NCBI GenBank assembly: GCA_903834785.1
Contig: CAILKP010000061.1
Span: forward strand, 1-64,000
Reading direction: 5' to 3'
DNA length: 64,000 nucleotides
Source of the DNA: an uncultured bacterium
GTDB taxonomy: Bacteria > Planctomycetota > Phycisphaerae > Phycisphaerales > UBA1924
Below the pieces are notes generated by a model. That model was given only the letters and a program-made list of their open reading frames with translations, searched no databases and was not told the DNA's origin. Of the stretch, positions 8,246 to 17,503 are shown in pieces. The position numbers were made by a program, and so were the translations under genes. Within the stretch, counting starts at the first letter, position 1, and the number at the start of each line of letters is the position of its first letter.

Positions 8246-9106
8246 TTAACCTTTCACAGCGCCGCTGGTCAGGCCGCTGATGAACTCTCGCTGAAGAAGC
8301 AGGAACAGAACCAGGACCGGAAGCACGCTCACCAGGGTGCCCGCCATCATCATCGCATATTCCTGGTAGTAGGTGCCGCGGAGCTGGGCCACGACCACCG
8401 CAAGCGGGAACTTGCCGGGACTCTGCAGCACCACCTGCGGGCCGATGTAGTTGGTCCACACCCCCAAGAAGGTAATGAGCATAAACGCGCCGACCATAGG
8501 CCGCAGGAGGGGCAGGGCCACCGTCAGGAAGATTCGGAACTCGCCGCAGCCGTCGATACGGGCGGCCTCGATCAGCGTGTCAGGGACACTGGACATTGCA
8601 GCCTGGCGGAACAGAAAGACGCCGAACGCCGGTGCCGCGGCTGGCAGCACCAGCCCCCAGTAGCTGTCGAGAAGACCCATCTGATGAAGGATCACAAAAC
8701 CGGGGGCCAGCAGCAGCGGGCCGGGGATGATCACCGCGCCCAGCACCAGGTTTGTCGCCAGCGACCGGCCCTTGAAGTTCAGTTTGGCCAGGGCATAGCC
8801 GGCCATGGAGCTCAGCAGCGTCGCTGATACCGCCGTGACGGAGGCCAGAAACGTGCTGGCCAGCAGGCCGGAGACAATCGGCGACTCGTTAAACAGTTTT
8901 CGGTAGCCGTCGAGGTTGAGCCGATCCCACGCGACGCCGAACAGGCCGTCGCCCATGGGCAGCAGGACGCTGCCGCCGACGTCCTCGTTGGTCTTAAAGC
9001 TCGTAGCCACAAGCCATGCGAAGGGCAGCAGGAACGCGATCGCCATGACGATCAGGATTCCGTGCATCAGCAGGCGCGAGACAAGCTGGCTGGTCCGCTG
9101 GTTCAT
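8246..9106 (-). CDS. Sugar ABC transporter permease (MalG type)
   Basis: Inner-membrane permease of a carbohydrate ABC importer. About six hydrophobic helices are visible, and the cytoplasmic EAA loop reads 'EAARIDGCGEFRIF', which contacts the ATPase. It overlaps the preceding permease gene by four bases (ATGA), implying coupled translation and a 1:1 heterodimer. No ATP-binding gene is linked, so a shared MsmK-type ATPase elsewhere is likely. Confidence 0.9.
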   Translation of the reverse strand: MNQRTSQLVSRLLMHGILIVMAIAFLLPFAWLVATSFKTNEDVGGSVLLPMGDGLFGVAWDRLNLDGYRKLFNESPIVSGLLASTFLASVTAVSATLLSSMAGYALAKLNFKGRSLATNLVLGAVIIPGPLLLAPGFVILHQMGLLDSYWGLVLPAAAPAFGVFLFRQAAMSSVPDTLIEAARIDGCGEFRIFLTVALPLLRPMVGAFMLITFLGVWTNYIGPQVVLQSPGKFPLAVVVAQLRGTYYQEYAMMMAGTLVSVLPVLVLFLLLQREFISGLTSGAVKG

Positions 9107-9993
9107 GCTCCGGCCTCCGAATCGCCCGACACCTTGCGCTGCACCACGGCCAGGCCGATGAGCACCACCGCCAGCACCCAGCCGATGGCCGATGCATAGC
9201 CCAAGTTGCCCGACTCAAAGCCCATCTGAAAGAGATACATCACAATCGTCAGCCCGCGGTTCTCAGGCCCGCCGGAGCTTGAGAGCATGATGTACGGCAG
9301 TTCAAAGAGCTGCATCGAGCCGATGATCGAGAGCAGGACCACAAACCCGGCCACGGGTCGGATCGCCGGCATGATGACGAGCCAGAACCGGCGGATCGGG
9401 CCGGCACCATCGAGGCGAGCGGCCTCGAGCAGATCCTGCCGCACGTTCTGCAGGGCGGCGAGGAAATAGACCATGTTGAACCCCGTCCACTGCCAGAGCG
9501 AGGCGATGATCAGCGCGGGGAGGATGTGCCGCTCGAGCCACGGGAAGTTGACATCGAGGCCGACCAACCGATTCAGCAGCAGGTTCATCAGACCCGTCCG
9601 CTTCTCGAGAATGACCGCGAACATCATCGAGCTGAACGCCGCACCGACCAGTGCGGGAGAGAAGATGATCAGGCGGAACCACGCCCGTGCGCGAATGTCA
9701 GGCCGGTTCAGCAGCAGGGCCAGGCCGAGGGCCAGCGGCAGCTGGATGAAGACCGAGCCCAGCGTGTACAGCACGGTGTTCTTGCAGGCCAGCAGGAACA
9801 GCGGGTCCTCCGCCAGATCGCGGAAGTTGGCAAAGCCGACACCCGTCGACGCACCGGGGCCGAAGGTCTGGCTGCCCGCGAGCTTGCCGGCCATGGCCAG
9901 CGGCCACATCGTGAACACCGCGAACAGCAGCAACCAGGGGGCGAGCATCAGCCAGCCGGCGATCGCGCCGCGTCGGGCGATTGGTCCGTTCAC
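9103..9993 (-). CDS. Sugar ABC transporter permease (MalF type)
   Basis: Second membrane subunit of the carbohydrate importer, with six predicted helices and an EAA loop 'EAARLDGAGPIRRFWLV'. It overlaps its neighbours by four bases on both sides, so binding protein and both permeases form one tight translational unit. Confidence 0.9.
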   Translation of the reverse strand: MNGPIARRGAIAGWLMLAPWLLLFAVFTMWPLAMAGKLAGSQTFGPGASTGVGFANFRDLAEDPLFLLACKNTVLYTLGSVFIQLPLALGLALLLNRPDIRARAWFRLIIFSPALVGAAFSSMMFAVILEKRTGLMNLLLNRLVGLDVNFPWLERHILPALIIASLWQWTGFNMVYFLAALQNVRQDLLEAARLDGAGPIRRFWLVIMPAIRPVAGFVVLLSIIGSMQLFELPYIMLSSSGGPENRGLTIVMYLFQMGFESGNLGYASAIGWVLAVVLIGLAVVQRKVSGDSEAGA

Positions 9994-11498
9994 TGTGCCC
10001 CCCCACCGCTTCCGCCGGCGGCCGCACCACCGGCACCTTCAGAGAGGAACCGGTTGCGCTTCAAGACCCGCTCCACGGCCTCCTGGGCAATGGCCATCTG
10101 CTTGGCGGTCTCCGGCATCAGATCATCGGGAGTCGGATTCTTCATCTTCCTGGCGGCATCGCGGACGGCGAACAACGCATCCTGCACGCGGGCCTGGGCG
10201 ATGCCGAAGAATGGCGAGCTGCTCCGGCGGGGAACATCGCCCGCAAGATCGATATACATCCGCCCCTTGGCCTGTCCGCCGAAGAATGCGTCCGGTTTGT
10301 CGAACATCGGGTTGGACCACATCGCCTTGTTCGGCGCGATGATCTCGCCTTCCTTCCAGAGCGTCTCGGCGAGTTCATCCGACAGGTAGAGCTTCTTGGC
10401 CATGTCCCAGAAGCGTTCAAAGTCCTCGGGTGACTTGACCGCAGTCCGCGAAATGCCGAGCATGGTGCCGCCGTACACACTGGTGCGGCGTGTACTCAGG
10501 CCGTCGGCACCATCGGCACTCCAGGCGGGAAGCGGCATCAGCTTCATCTTGCCGTCAAGCTGCGGCATCTCGTGGCGATAGATGCCGCACATCCAGTCGG
10601 GCATCAGGTAGCAGAGCACATCGCCGTTGATCTTGCGGTTGTTGCCTGCGGCGGTGAAGTCCTGGGCATCCCCAGCGATTCGGCTGCCCTTGGGGAAGGG
10701 CTCACCGGAGCACCAGGCGGCCAGCGAAGCGATCACCCGGCGGTTGACCGGCGAATCAACGGTACACTTGCCGCTGTCATCAAAGTACGCACCGCCGGCC
10801 TGGAGCAGCAGCACCTCGATGAGGTCGACGTGGGTCGGCCAGAAGTTCAGGATTCCGCGCTTTGGCTCCCCGTCCGGGTCGACCGGCCCCATCAGTGGTG
10901 CCAGCGCGACAAACAGGTCAGTCCAGGTCCGCACCTTGGACATGTCGACGCCGGCGGCCTCGATGATGTCGGCCCGGTACCCGAGCATCACCGGGTGCAC
11001 ATCGTGCGGGATGCCGAAGATCCGGCCGCGGCTGGACCACGGGCTGAAGCTGGGTCCGTTGAGCTTCTCGAGCAGCCCCTCGGCCTTGAGGCGGTCGGTC
11101 AGATCGACAAAGCCGACTGAGCTGAGTGGACCGGCAAATGCGCGGGCGGCGATGCGACGCTCGACTTCGAGCAACTCGGCGGTCGGCGTGCCGGAGAGGA
11201 ATCCAGAGAGCATGCGCTGCTCAAGCGCCGGCTGGCTGAGCAGGGTCATAGAGATCTGATCGCGGGACAGCGGTGCGGACTGATTCCACTTGTCGACCAC
11301 CGGCTGGTACATGTAGTAGTGCTGCCGGGCACTGGTCCAGAGTTCCACCTCGCCCTTGTGACCGCTGGGCCGAGCCGCGACGACGATCATCGAGACGATT
11401 GCCAGCAGCAAAATGACCATCGCGCCACCCGAGAACGGGAGCGAGTGCCACCAGTCGGCAAATCCTCCGCGTTCCGGATTGGGTACACGTTCGGGCAT
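9990..11498 (-). CDS. Membrane-anchored extracellular sugar-binding protein
   Basis: Solute-binding component of the adjacent ABC importer. Starting at the ATG at 11498 (GGTGG upstream), a single hydrophobic segment 'MVILLLAIVSMIVVAARP' at about residues 26-43 anchors the protein; there is no lipobox. The rest looks like a family-1 carbohydrate-binding protein, with 'GIPHDVHPVMLGYRADIIE' in the hinge region. Position as first gene of the permease-GH1 operon supports the role. Substrate cannot be read from sequence; beta-linked oligosaccharides are inferred from the GH1, GH16 and agarase-like neighbours. Confidence 0.82.
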   Translation of the reverse strand: MPERVPNPERGGFADWWHSLPFSGGAMVILLLAIVSMIVVAARPSGHKGEVELWTSARQHYYMYQPVVDKWNQSAPLSRDQISMTLLSQPALEQRMLSGFLSGTPTAELLEVERRIAARAFAGPLSSVGFVDLTDRLKAEGLLEKLNGPSFSPWSSRGRIFGIPHDVHPVMLGYRADIIEAAGVDMSKVRTWTDLFVALAPLMGPVDPDGEPKRGILNFWPTHVDLIEVLLLQAGGAYFDDSGKCTVDSPVNRRVIASLAAWCSGEPFPKGSRIAGDAQDFTAAGNNRKINGDVLCYLMPDWMCGIYRHEMPQLDGKMKLMPLPAWSADGADGLSTRRTSVYGGTMLGISRTAVKSPEDFERFWDMAKKLYLSDELAETLWKEGEIIAPNKAMWSNPMFDKPDAFFGGQAKGRMYIDLAGDVPRRSSSPFFGIAQARVQDALFAVRDAARKMKNPTPDDLMPETAKQMAIAQEAVERVLKRNRFLSEGAGGAAAGGSGGGAQ

Positions 11499-11584
11499 CA
11501 CACAACACCACCAAGCCCGGCCGCGTCTGGGCGGCCGCTCCCGAGCGTAGCACCGAAGCGCCACTGCGGGTCTTCGATCAAATC

Positions 11585-11612
11585 CGTGGCGCCGGGTCTC
11601 CCCGGCGCCACG
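11585..11612 (-). terminator. GC-rich hairpin ahead of the transporter operon
   Basis: A perfect 12-base-pair stem (11585-11596 with 11601-11612) and 4-base loop lie after the dockerin-type gene and before the transporter operon. On the minus strand only GATTTGAT follows, so it is a weak intrinsic terminator or an mRNA-protecting stem. Confidence 0.55.
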
Positions 11613-11681
11613 TCGTGCGACAAGCGTGCTGAATGGGCAGGCTTGCTGAATGGGACAGGATCACTTCCGTGCGGTCGGCTC

Positions 11682-12944
11682 TTAGCAGCCGGCCGAGAAG
11701 GCGTTGATGAACTCGATGAAGTCCGTACCGTCGATCGTGCCGTCGACGATGACGTCGGCGGTGGGATCAACGTTGGCATCACCGATCGCAAACGAGTTGA
11801 TGAAGGCGATGAAGTCGCCGCCGTCGACGCTGCCATCGGCAACGACATCGGCCAGGCAGGTGGGGGCCGCAGTGACATCATCGAACGTGATGTCGTCCCA
11901 GAAAACGGTGCCCGGGGTCGCGCTGCCGCCGTCGGCCGGGGCGAATCGCAGGTTCAGGCAGACGATGCGGCAGGACACCGCACCGGCCGGAGCCTCGCCG
12001 ATGGTCTCGATGAGGCGGTACTCGTTGAGCGGCGTGGTGGAGTCCGCGGCCACCGAGGAGATAAAGCTCATCTGGGCGCCGCCGGCGTTGAACCACTCGA
12101 TGTTCAGCACCGCACGGTCAGCAAAGCCGGTGATCGCGCCGAAGAGGTCGGACTGCGCGGCGTACGCGGCCAGCTTGTAGGTCCGGCCGGCGGTCACCGG
12201 AAGAGCCTGGAACGCGCCGTTGGGAGAGAAGCCCGCGCCCGGGACGCCGTTGGTGTTCAGGCACCACGTGCCGGTGCGAGCGACACCGGTGTTGGTACGG
12301 CCGGCGGCGTTGAAGTAGATCCAGTTCGCGCCGCCCGAATCCTCGAACGAGGGGTTGGTCAGCGGCACGGCGACACCGTTCTTCGTCACGGCGGCATCGT
12401 CGATCCAGGCCGCGCCGCCGGAGAACACATTGTCACCAACGAACACGACGGCCAGCTTGGCACGGGCCGTGTTGGGGGGAGCCGTGTGGGTCACGGTGAA
12501 CTGCGGGGCGATGTTCTCGAAGTTCGTCGGCGTCGACGCATCAATCATCAGCACCTCGGGTGACGATACGGTGTAGTTGCCGGCGGCATCGAAGTAGTCG
12601 AACTTCAGAACGCAGCGGTTGAGACCGCGGAGCGTGTCACCGGCGACGTGCTGGGCGTAGATCGTGCCGACGAGGACGTCGCCCTCGGCTGCATCGAAGC
12701 CCTGCGCGACACCGGTGTAGTTCTCTGCACCGCTGAAGTTCTGGAACATCTTGCAGGTGCGGGTGCCAGTGCGGGCGAACAGGGCCTCGCGGTAAACGTT
12801 GGGACCGAAGTTCTCCCAGCCGGCAAAGACGCCAGGGGCGACGTTCTCTTCAAATCCGGGGCTGAAAATCGGGACGGCTGAGGCGGTCGCGACGCACAGG
12901 CCGGCACAGACGATCGAGGCGAGGACGGTGTTCTGCATTCTCAT
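11682..12944 (-). CDS. Secreted carbohydrate-binding-like protein with dockerin-like C-terminus
   Basis: Exported protein of 420 residues from the ATG at 12944 (AGGAG five bases upstream). A signal peptide ends near 'ATASA'. Two related beta-sandwich modules follow; each begins with a 'GFEE' or 'SFED' segment and ends in a 'W.D..' strand, as in CBM4/9-like domains. The C-terminus holds two copies of a Ca-binding-like loop with 'VDGGDFIAFINSF' and 'IDGTDFIEFINAF', ending in Cys. This double motif is typical of Phycisphaerae exported proteins and may attach or sort them. Placed between the importer and the LacI regulator, so a role in glycan capture is inferred. Confidence 0.7.
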   Translation of the reverse strand: MRMQNTVLASIVCAGLCVATASAVPIFSPGFEENVAPGVFAGWENFGPNVYREALFARTGTRTCKMFQNFSGAENYTGVAQGFDAAEGDVLVGTIYAQHVAGDTLRGLNRCVLKFDYFDAAGNYTVSSPEVLMIDASTPTNFENIAPQFTVTHTAPPNTARAKLAVVFVGDNVFSGGAAWIDDAAVTKNGVAVPLTNPSFEDSGGANWIYFNAAGRTNTGVARTGTWCLNTNGVPGAGFSPNGAFQALPVTAGRTYKLAAYAAQSDLFGAITGFADRAVLNIEWFNAGGAQMSFISSVAADSTTPLNEYRLIETIGEAPAGAVSCRIVCLNLRFAPADGGSATPGTVFWDDITFDDVTAAPTCLADVVADGSVDGGDFIAFINSFAIGDANVDPTADVIVDGTIDGTDFIEFINAFSAGC

Positions 12945-13065
12945 GGGCTCTCCTAAAAGTGATACGAGGGACTTGGTGACTCTCTTGGGTGCATCCCGCG
13001 GATCGCCGCGGGAAGTGTTCTGCTTTGACTTCACCGGGCGCCTTCGGGCGTCGGCAGGTTGGCGA

Positions 13066-14037
13066 TCAGGGGGCTCCGAACTCGATCTTCTCGTCCAGCG
13101 GGCTCCACAGCACCTTCAGGCTCGAGCGGCCGTTGGGCTTGACCAGATCGGAGTACGTGTACTGGTTCACGCTGCCATCGGCCATGCAGATGTTGCTTCC
13201 GCCGGACAGCTTCGTGCGGTCCTTGTTGCGGTTGGGATGGCGGTAGTACGGCAGGTAGCTCTTGACGGGATTCGTCGCGTTTGAGTCGTTGAGTTCGAGG
13301 TTGCTCTCAGTGCGCCACTGACCGGGAAACTCCGTCAGCGGCATTCCATTGCCACCGCCGAAGCGTTCTCCTGGAGTTCCTGCATATCCGACCTGACCGA
13401 TGGTGAACCACCGGGCATCAGCGGGATCCTCGGAGCGGAACAGACCCCAGGCCTCGCTGAGCAGCAGCATCTTCGATGCGTTGGACACGGAGGAATCCCA
13501 GCCGCGGCCGCGGGCGTTCTCAGTGGGGTCGATCGACGCCGGAGCGTTGCCGGGCTTGTACGTGACGAGCCGGAAGTTGCGGATCTCCCAGGTGCCAGCC
13601 GCCGCAGCCCAGTAGTTGCGGGTGTACGACCGACCCGCGTTGGGGTGATTCGGACAGGTCATCACGCCGCCACCAACTGTGTTGGAACGGGTGTTGCTCG
13701 GCAGAATGTTCGACGCGTCCATCTGCGGCAGGTACATGCCGATGCGGTTCTCGTCGTACCACTCCATCGAGCGCTTGCCAGTCAGCGGCTCGGGGGCATC
13801 GAACAGACCGGGCGGGTACTGGCCCTTGTAATCGTTGGAGTAGGTCGTCAGCGCCAGCCCCAACTGCCGCAGGCTGGACTTGCACTGCGAGTCGCGGGCG
13901 GCATCGCGGGCCTTGCCCAGAGCCGGGAGCAGGATGCCCACCAGCAGAGCGATGATTGCGATCACCACCAGCAGTTCGATGAGCGTGAAACCGGCGTGGC
14001 GGGCGGTCCGTGCAGCGTTGTTGGATCGGCTCTTCAT
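13066..14037 (-). CDS. Prepilin-type N-terminal methylation protein (pseudopilin-like)
   Basis: Planctomycete pseudopilin-like protein. The start at 14037 has AAGGAG upstream and gives a short basic leader, the cleavage and methylation motif '[10 protein letters not shown]' and a hydrophobic helix ending in '[13 protein letters not shown]'. The C-terminal domain ends with '[11 protein letters not shown]', a pattern seen in these proteins. They are thought to be processed by prepilin peptidase and assembled at the cell surface. Location inside the carbohydrate locus suggests a surface-binding role rather than true type II secretion; this is inference. Confidence 0.85.
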   Translation of the reverse strand: MKSRSNNAARTARHAGFTLIELLVVIAIIALLVGILLPALGKARDAARDSQCKSSLRQLGLALTTYSNDYKGQYPPGLFDAPEPLTGKRSMEWYDENRIGMYLPQMDASNILPSNTRSNTVGGGVMTCPNHPNAGRSYTRNYWAAAAGTWEIRNFRLVTYKPGNAPASIDPTENARGRGWDSSVSNASKMLLLSEAWGLFRSEDPADARWFTIGQVGYAGTPGERFGGGNGMPLTEFPGQWRTESNLELNDSNATNPVKSYLPYYRHPNRNKDRTKLSGGSNICMADGSVNQYTYSDLVKPNGRSSLKVLWSPLDEKIEFGAP

Positions 14038-14096
14038 AGTTCGTAACTCCTTGAAACTCACTCGCTGCTCCATCTGCTCGACAACGGGCTCCCGGC

Positions 14097-15143
14097 TCAC
14101 GAGGCCCGGGACCCATCAGGAAGAATGCGTACCGCGACGTTCGGCGGACGTGCCGTCGACTTGTTGATCTCCAGGAACGTCGGACGCACCAGCCGCATCG
14201 GCGTTCGATCACCCGAAGCCAGCGACCGCGTGAGCCAGAGCGATGCTTCATATCCGAGCATCGAAGCGTCCTGACACACGGATGCATACACCGGCCAGGT
14301 ATGCTGACGCGTATCGGAGTCGTCGAAGCCGACGATCGAAAGCTCACCGGGAACCGACACACCAAGTTCGTGGCAGCGGCGCAGACCGCCGACCGTCGCC
14401 AGCGGGTTGGTGAAGAACACGGCCGTCGGCGGGTTGGGCATCGTCAGCAGCCGCGTCACGGCCGCCGAACCGCCGTCCATCGAGCCGCCGTGCACCTCGA
14501 CGGCCAGCGAAGGATCGACCTCGATGCCGTGCTCGCGGTGAGCCTCGGCGTAGCCATCACGACGGTCGCGGTGATCGGTATCGCTGACGTTGTGGATCAC
14601 CAGCGCGATGCGGCGGTGGCCAAGGTGAATCAGATGCTCAACGGCGCGGCGCGAATCATCACGCGAGTCACACGCGATGAAGTTGACCTGCGGCTCATCG
14701 AACCTGTCGGCAACGACGATCGACGGGAAACCCTCGGAGGCGACGTCGATCACCGTTCGCCGCTGCGCATCAACGGTTCGAAGGATCACACCACGGACAC
14801 CCTTACGCATAAAGAACTGCGTATACGCCTCTCCCGCGATCTTGTCCCGCTGGATGCTGATGAGCTTGACATCAAACCGCTGCTCGGCAACGCCCCGCAG
14901 GATGCCGTTGAGCAGGGCCGACTCGAATGATCCATAGTCCGGGCGAACCGGCTCACCGGGATACACCAGGCCGACGACCGTCGTGATCCGCTTGCCGACC
15001 GAAGGTGAGTAACCCGACTTGTTTGCCACCGAGAGAATCCGTTCCCGGGTGGCGGGGTCGACGCCAACCTCGTTGTTCAGAGCGCGCGAAACGGTTGCGA
15101 CCGAGACGCCGACCTTCTTCGCGATGTGGCGGACTGATGACAT
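14097..15143 (-). CDS. LacI-family transcriptional regulator
   Basis: DNA-binding repressor with an N-terminal helix-turn-helix '[20 protein letters not shown]' and a periplasmic-binding-protein-like sugar sensor domain. The ATG at 15143 is preferred because AGG lies nine bases upstream; another ATG at 15152 adds three residues. It is divergently placed from nothing but sits downstream of the agarase-like gene on the same strand, within the carbohydrate locus. Palindromes typical for LacI proteins lie in its own upstream region and upstream of the hydrolase genes, so it likely autoregulates and controls the locus. Confidence 0.92.
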   Translation of the reverse strand: MSSVRHIAKKVGVSVATVSRALNNEVGVDPATRERILSVANKSGYSPSVGKRITTVVGLVYPGEPVRPDYGSFESALLNGILRGVAEQRFDVKLISIQRDKIAGEAYTQFFMRKGVRGVILRTVDAQRRTVIDVASEGFPSIVVADRFDEPQVNFIACDSRDDSRRAVEHLIHLGHRRIALVIHNVSDTDHRDRRDGYAEAHREHGIEVDPSLAVEVHGGSMDGGSAAVTRLLTMPNPPTAVFFTNPLATVGGLRRCHELGVSVPGELSIVGFDDSDTRQHTWPVYASVCQDASMLGYEASLWLTRSLASGDRTPMRLVRPTFLEINKSTARPPNVAVRILPDGSRAS

Positions 15144-15182
15144 GAGTTGCATCCTGCAAAGGACAGTCGAGTAACGCGACGT

Positions 15183-15193
15183 GTAACTGTTAC
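15183..15193. promoter_or_regulatory. GTAAC-N-GTTAC palindrome upstream of lacI
   Basis: An 11-base perfect palindrome GTAACTGTTAC about 40 bases before the lacI start. The same element (reverse complement) occurs at 17438-17448 in the promoter of the agarase-like gene. Confidence 0.55.
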
Positions 15194-15251
15194 TTACGAC
15201 TCTACTTTGCCACCGGATTGCCTCGTTGCAAGGGAACTGTCAGAAAAGAAC

Positions 15252-15263
15252 GAAAACGCTTTC
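15252..15263. promoter_or_regulatory. LacI-type operator upstream of lacI
   Basis: GAAAACGCTTTC is a near-perfect dyad with the central CG typical of LacI-family operators. It is the exact reverse complement of the element at 17393-17404, so the pair is probably bound by the same regulator. Confidence 0.65.
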
Positions 15264-15371
15264 AGTCTTCAAAAAGCCCGGAAACCACACCCTGAGGACC
15301 GAACACCCACCCCCCGCTTACCGTCAGCCGAACGCCCGGCCAGAGTCACTCACTGAGCCGGGCGGGATTAC

Positions 15372-17339
15372 CTACTTCTCCAGTCGTAGACCATGGACGA
15401 TCACCTTCCCCGTCGCCGGCGAGCCGGAGAGTTTGATGCTGATGTTCCGGACCGCCGTCGCGTTGATCTCGCGGCCGCCCGCCTGGTTACCCCAACCAGT
15501 CTCACCCCGGAGCATGGCCACCCGGATGCGGTACGTCGCCCGCTCTCCAGTTCCGATAACCGGTTCAGAGATGAACGCCTCGCCGTCGTCACCCGCTCCA
15601 ACATCGTACTTGGTCAGGCCAGGGGCTCCCGCCGCGGCTTCGAGCAGGGTCACCTGCATCAGCACGCCCTTGGGGGCCGTCGCATCGACCACGATCACCT
15701 CATACCCGTCATAGTCAGCGGCCGGCTCGACAATGCCCTTGCGCTGGCTGCCACGGAGGGCGTACACGTCGAAGCCGCAGCCGTACTGCGTTCCCGCGAC
15801 GTACGTCAGCTCAACGGCCTTCTCGACGAACTTGACCTGCATTGAGGCATCGGGGGCGTTCCACGTTCCGGGATCGCGCATCCATGGGCCCGCCAGCAAG
15901 TCCAGCGAGCTTGACCGGTCCGGATGCTGACCCGGGCGATACACCACGCCCTTGGGCTTGGGCAGTTCCGTCGGCATCGTGTACTTCGCCGCGGCGTGAA
16001 CGCTCTCCAGCGTCGCGTTCGCCTGCTTCATCGCCATGAGCAGCTCGGTGTACGGCTTGTTGTCCACCGAGACGATGCCGTAGTTGCTGTCTTCCCCATC
16101 AAACCGCCCCTGCGGCGACTGATCCGCAAACTCAAACCAGTGGGCGCCGACGACGACCGGCATACTCAGGTAGTCCGGGACAGCCGAGCCGTAGGACTTC
16201 GCCCGATCCTGCTGGGTCGCGACCACCGGCCCCGCGCCACGGGTGTTCGGATTACCCGAGAGATTCTCCTTGGCGCGGAAGGAGTACTCCGTGAGCATGA
16301 TCGGCTTGCCGCCGAGAATCCAGTACTTGGCGAACAGATCGCGGTCCGCATCGGGCGTGTAGCGGTAGTTGTTCACGCTCGTCACGTCCGTGTGCCTGCC
16401 GCATGCACGGATGACCCCGTCGGGAGCGTTGCCAGCAAACCGGGTTCCCAGCGTCATCATGTCTGGCAGTTCGGAGCGCACGACCTTCTCGGCCATCGCG
16501 TAGTACTTGTCGGCCAGCATCGCAACAAAGGCCGCCCGATCCGCCTTTGCCGCGTCGGTGTTGCAGCGGCTGAGGACATCGACCGAGATCTCGTCCCAAG
16601 ACTTGACCTCGGCACCCCAGGCCTTGGCGAAGGCCGCAGCATCCGCGTGACGCGTCTTAAGCCAGGCGAGCGCACCCGAGCGAGCGGGGTCGTCCTTCTT
16701 CATCTCAAAGGCGCGTTCCAGCATTGTCGCCGTGGGCAGATCATCCCAGCCGTTGCGGCCGAACCACGGCATCTCGTTGTCATAGAAGACGCCGATCACG
16801 TTCTTGCGATCGGGGAACTTGCTGATGCGGTCCTTGAGGTTCTCCCGCATCTTCTTCTCGAGGTCGGGACGCAGCGGCTCAAGGCAGCGGTCATCCTCAT
16901 ACCCCGTCAGATAGAGCACCACCGTGCGATACAGCCCCTGACCGTCTGCGATGTCCGGACCCGACCAGCAACCAAGGGTGTTGAAACCGTGATCCAGCAG
17001 CAGCTTGCGGGTCGCCGTCGACCAGGCCGCCACATCACCACCGAACTGGGCCACCGGAGCGTTGTAGTACCTCGACCCGTCCTTGGGCCGGAAGGCCACC
17101 GGGTTGACGTTGCTGATGCCGATAGAGAGGAACCGCTTGCCCGTCTGGCCGTCCTTGAACCACCAGACACCCTTGGCATCCGCTTCCACGGAGAAGCGAC
17201 GCTCGGCTGCCACGTTGACCAGTTCCGCAGTGCCCGCCGCGGCATCAAGCCGCTCAGCCGCACAGACCGCCGACGACCCAAACAAACATAGAACCAGTGA
17301 TGGGGCCGCCAGCGATAGGATGAATGGAACGTATTTCAA
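15372..17339 (-). CDS. Secreted clan GH-A glycoside hydrolase, beta-agarase (GH50)-like
   Basis: Large exported TIM-barrel hydrolase. A TTG at 17339 with GGAG five bases upstream gives a clean signal peptide ending near 'AVCAAE'; no in-frame ATG is available. The barrel shows 'FYDNEMPWFG' (proton donor Glu near residue 189), 'LTEYSF' (nucleophile Glu near 351) and 'GAHWFEFADQSPQGR' before a Gly-Ile-Val segment. This order matches GH50 beta-agarases and relatives, though family assignment needs a profile search. A C-terminal beta-rich module of about 150 residues may bind carbohydrate. Upstream lies a promoter with operator-like palindromes. Confidence 0.72.
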   Translation of the reverse strand: MKYVPFILSLAAPSLVLCLFGSSAVCAAERLDAAAGTAELVNVAAERRFSVEADAKGVWWFKDGQTGKRFLSIGISNVNPVAFRPKDGSRYYNAPVAQFGGDVAAWSTATRKLLLDHGFNTLGCWSGPDIADGQGLYRTVVLYLTGYEDDRCLEPLRPDLEKKMRENLKDRISKFPDRKNVIGVFYDNEMPWFGRNGWDDLPTATMLERAFEMKKDDPARSGALAWLKTRHADAAAFAKAWGAEVKSWDEISVDVLSRCNTDAAKADRAAFVAMLADKYYAMAEKVVRSELPDMMTLGTRFAGNAPDGVIRACGRHTDVTSVNNYRYTPDADRDLFAKYWILGGKPIMLTEYSFRAKENLSGNPNTRGAGPVVATQQDRAKSYGSAVPDYLSMPVVVGAHWFEFADQSPQGRFDGEDSNYGIVSVDNKPYTELLMAMKQANATLESVHAAAKYTMPTELPKPKGVVYRPGQHPDRSSSLDLLAGPWMRDPGTWNAPDASMQVKFVEKAVELTYVAGTQYGCGFDVYALRGSQRKGIVEPAADYDGYEVIVVDATAPKGVLMQVTLLEAAAGAPGLTKYDVGAGDDGEAFISEPVIGTGERATYRIRVAMLRGETGWGNQAGGREINATAVRNISIKLSGSPATGKVIVHGLRLEK

Positions 17340-17392
17340 GGATGCTCCGTACGCCGCGCTGTGCAATGCAGAAACGCTCAAGAACCGCAGTC

Positions 17393-17404
17393 GAAAGCGT
17401 TTTC
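17393..17404. promoter_or_regulatory. LacI-type operator upstream of the agarase-like gene
   Basis: GAAAGCGTTTTC, the reverse complement of the element in front of lacI. It is embedded in a larger dyad (AGAACCGC at 17381-17388 with GCGGTTCT at 17405-17412) and lies just downstream of the predicted transcription start, where bound repressor would block RNA polymerase. Confidence 0.7.
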
Positions 17405-17423
17405 GCGGTTCTGCTTGAAATGA

Positions 17424-17452
17424 AATATACCCCGCGTGTAACAGTTACGCAA
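17424..17452 (-). promoter_or_regulatory. Predicted promoter of the agarase-like gene
   Basis: On the minus strand TTGCGT (17447-17452) and TATATT (17424-17429) are 17 bases apart. Transcription would start near 17417, with the LacI-type box at about +13 to +24. The GTAAC palindrome overlaps the -35 and spacer. Confidence 0.55.
17438..17448. promoter_or_regulatory. GTAAC-N-GTTAC palindrome between the two hydrolase genes
   Basis: GTAACAGTTAC, matching the element upstream of lacI. It lies in the region shared by the divergent agarase-like and GH16 genes, 66 bases before the proposed GH16 start, so it could affect both. Confidence 0.55.
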
Positions 17453-17503
17453 GTCGTTCCATGACTTTCTTTGCCGCCAGCCCGCCATGGGTTATCTTTC
17501 AGC

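Noticed and set aside
15924-17291. 455-codon plus-strand frame opposite the agarase-like gene
   Set aside because: Composition typical of an antisense shadow; the minus strand has a signal peptide and catalytic motifs.
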